Shown: in pieces, positions 62,727 through 64,000 of the stretch | Layout of the letters: every line of letters starts with the position of its first letter | How positions within the stretch are numbered: the stretch's first letter is position 1 | Assembly (NCBI GenBank): GCA_038526915.1 | Contig: JBCBGF010000003.1 | Coordinates: 336,639-400,638 of the forward strand | DNA from: JBCBGF01 sp038526915 | GTDB lineage: Bacteria; Pseudomonadota; Alphaproteobacteria; Rhodobacterales; Rhodobacteraceae | Direction: 5' to 3' | Length of the DNA: 64,000 bases | Made by a program: the position numbers and the translations under genes | Notes under the pieces: model-generated | Told to the model about the DNA's origin: nothing | Database searches by the model: none | The model's input: the letters and a program-made list of their open reading frames with translations, nothing else

Positions 62727-63398
62727 TCAGAACAGCACCTGCGTCACCTCGCGCTTGATCTTGCGGCGCAGGGTTTCGGCATAGGTCGTGTGTCCGCGCG
62801 ACGTCATGACAAACCCGTCGCGGGTGATGACGTGGCGGCGGAAGAAGTTGGTGATCGACACGCCCAAGCCCTCGATCGCCAGCCCGTTGATCTGGATCCC
62901 CTGGCGTTCGGCCATGGTCCGCGCTGCCGCCGGGTTGGTGCCCGCGTTGTCGGTACCGTCGCCCGAGACATCGATCACCCATCGCGCGCAGTCGGAGACC
63001 GAGGTGAACTGGCCTGCGGCAAAGCGAATGATGTCACCCACGGCGGTGTCGGACATGATGAACGCGCGGCGCATGGCGCGGGCCTGGTTTGAGAACGCGA
63101 TGACATCGCCATCGGTGCGCATCCTTTGCCAGGGCAGGGTGACTTCTTGCCGGCCCGCACCCGACCACTGGATGACCGTCAGGGCCACTTCGCCTGCGAC
63201 CAGTGCTTCGCGGATCTCGCGATCGAGAAGCGCATCGGCGAGGCCTTCCACCTGGATGTTGTATTCGCCCGCATCGATTGAGTTCGACACATCGACCGCC
63301 AGCACAAGCGCGGTCGCACAGGCCTGGGCGCGGGGGGCCAAAGCCATGGCAATCACGATGAGGGCTGGAAGAAGGCGCGCGCAATACCCTGAGATCAT
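62727..63398 (-). CDS. DUF1194 secreted von Willebrand factor A-like protein
   Basis: 223 residues from ATG 63398, with signal peptide MISGYCARLLPALIVIAMALAPRAQA; a longer frame to 63443 would bury it. The metal-ion-dependent adhesion site is recognisable: ALVLAVDVSNSID (DxSxS-like) and WVIDVSGDGTDNAGTNP. Family DUF1194 is common in Rhodobacteraceae and of unknown function. It is probably periplasmic, binding a partner through a divalent metal. Confidence 0.9.
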   Translation of the reverse strand: MISGYCARLLPALIVIAMALAPRAQACATALVLAVDVSNSIDAGEYNIQVEGLADALLDREIREALVAGEVALTVIQWSGAGRQEVTLPWQRMRTDGDVIAFSNQARAMRRAFIMSDTAVGDIIRFAAGQFTSVSDCARWVIDVSGDGTDNAGTNPAAARTMAERQGIQINGLAIEGLGVSITNFFRRHVITRDGFVMTSRGHTTYAETLRRKIKREVTQVLF

Positions 63399-63534
63399 TA
63401 CGCCATGATGGGCAAAGCCGCAGGCGCTTGCAATCACGAACACGCGAGCGGGGCGGGCTGTCGCGGATGGGGTGATGAAAATGCAGGCTTCTGTTGCCAG
63501 GTGCCTAAGCTAAAAGGGGAAGTTGCCGGATTCT

Positions 63535-63840
63535 GTTGCCAGGCTCCGGCGGGCCCCGCCTTACGCGGCTAGGCGCAAGGGCTTAGATTTCGGTGTTCCG
63601 CACTGCTTACGCAGCGAGGGCAACCGGAGCTTTGTTGTCATTTGCAACTAGCTTATGTGCGCCGATAACGGTGGCTTCCAGCCGAGACAAAGCAAACCCC
63701 TTTAGACGTCCGTCGATCCTATTTCGGCCCCATGATCCCCAAATGAAGGATGTTGGTGGAGCCGCCGGGTACCGCCCCCGGGTCCGATCCGCTTATTACG
63801 AGCGCGTTTATGTCCATAGTTCCCGAGGGAACGTGTGGAA
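63535..63840 (-). ncRNA. ssrA: tmRNA, circularly permuted two-piece form (ssrA)
   Basis: On the minus strand the acceptor piece comes first and ends in T stem CCGGG/CCCGG, acceptor strand CGGCTCC, A and CCA (CCA end at 63754). A short spacer follows, and the coding piece starts with GGGGCCG at 63731, which pairs with the acceptor strand. The tag frame (63645-63610, stop TAA 63609-63607) encodes ANDNKAPVALAA. This is the known alphaproteobacterial arrangement. A GTTCCC-GA-GGGAAC hairpin at 63819-63832 marks the 5' side. Outer ends are approximate. Confidence 0.95.
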
Positions 63841-63924
63841 TATAAGGGAAGGGGGCGGGTGGTTCAACGTTTGTGGGAAATAGCCAGTCCGGCAGTGTTT
63901 GTGTCGCCCCGCCCATCTGTCCCG

Positions 63925-64000
63925 CCCGGCGGGCACCGCCGGGCAGCCCCCGACCGCCCCCATGGGCGGGGGCTATGCCCCCACCCGCGGTCGGGGGCTG
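63925..64000 (-). repeat. REP-like compound palindrome, copy 3 (truncated by window end)
   Basis: The reverse complement of this stretch matches the element at 4427-4505 almost base for base. It has GC-rich outer arms, a GGGGGC/GCCCCC inner stem with an ATG-centred loop, and a CCGGC/GCCGG terminal hairpin. The remaining arm lies beyond 64000. Confidence 0.8.

Noticed and set aside
63593..63883. Plus-strand frame of 96 codons at the window end
   Set aside because: It is the antisense of the tmRNA gene. The conserved RNA elements and tag frame on the other strand explain the sequence.

Overview
The window is GC-rich, densely packed DNA of an alphaproteobacterium, most probably Rhodobacteraceae (Roseobacter-type). 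The main evidence is a circularly permuted, two-piece tmRNA gene (63.5-63.8 kb), an alpha-type SspB, the hom-glpX-recJ gene order, a NasS/NasT nitrate regulatory pair, a choline ABC transporter, DUF1194, DUF4153 and DUF1289 proteins, and hairpin-rich intergenic repeats. No name can be assigned from sequence alone. No CRISPR array, IS element or prophage was recognised.

Layout. 0-2.1 kb: FtsX-type ABC exporter. 2.1-2.6 kb: hairpin-rich spacer. 2.6-4.4 kb: a MauG-type di-haem peroxidase and a Sel1-repeat protein, divergent and overlapping at their 5' ends. 4.6-16.6 kb: a complete nitrate uptake and reduction unit (nasT-nasS, an ANTAR-type RNA leader, nrtA-nrtB-fused nrtC/D, a haemoglobin, an NAD(P)H flavoprotein, nasA, cysG). 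16.7-18.8 kb: soxR with a SoxR-box promoter driving an MFS exporter, then a small membrane protein. 19.3-21.4 kb: two lower-GC orphan genes flanking a HAD phosphatase. 21.6-26.7 kb: an MttB-family methyltransferase, a DUF4153 membrane protein, and an H-NOX-like protein coupled to a diguanylate cyclase. 27.2-32.9 kb: a catabolic operon (class II aldolase, hydantoinase A and B, FAD oxidoreductase). 33.4-36.2 kb: a cobalamin-domain radical SAM enzyme translationally coupled to a bacterial nitric oxide synthase. 36.2-45.4 kb: an island ending at tRNA-Glu, holding a protease-nuclease fusion, a three-enzyme cell-wall hydrolase and a single-chain restriction-modification enzyme. 45.6-50.4 kb: housekeeping genes (kinase-like ATPase, recJ, glpX, hom). 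50.6-53.6 kb: choline transporter. 53.7-56.0 kb: a cobalamin riboswitch and its operon. 56.0-64.0 kb: lipoprotein, TetR regulator, FkbM methyltransferase, dimethylglycine/sarcosine dehydrogenase, sspB, chrA, a vWA protein and ssrA.

How the genes work together. The nitrate unit reads as one circuit. NasS senses nitrate and releases NasT, which should stabilise a hexaloop hairpin in the nrtA leader and block a downstream terminator. NrtABC imports nitrate, NasA reduces it with electrons from the flavoprotein, and CysG makes sirohaem for a nitrite reductase that must lie elsewhere. Choline import, the DMGDH-type dehydrogenase, the MttB-family enzyme and several FAD oxidases point to use of methylated amines and osmolytes. 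The B12 riboswitch and the cobalamin-type radical SAM protein fit a B12-dependent lifestyle.

Most unusual content: (1) two adjacent proteins without signal peptides carrying at least five hydrolase domains between them (S1 protease plus DNase I-like nuclease; SGNH esterase plus amidase_3 plus M15 peptidase), beside a restriction enzyme and tRNA-Glu; (2) the radical SAM/NOS gene pair; (3) an H-NOX-like protein with proline where the haem-ligating histidine is expected, coupled to an intact GGDEF enzyme.
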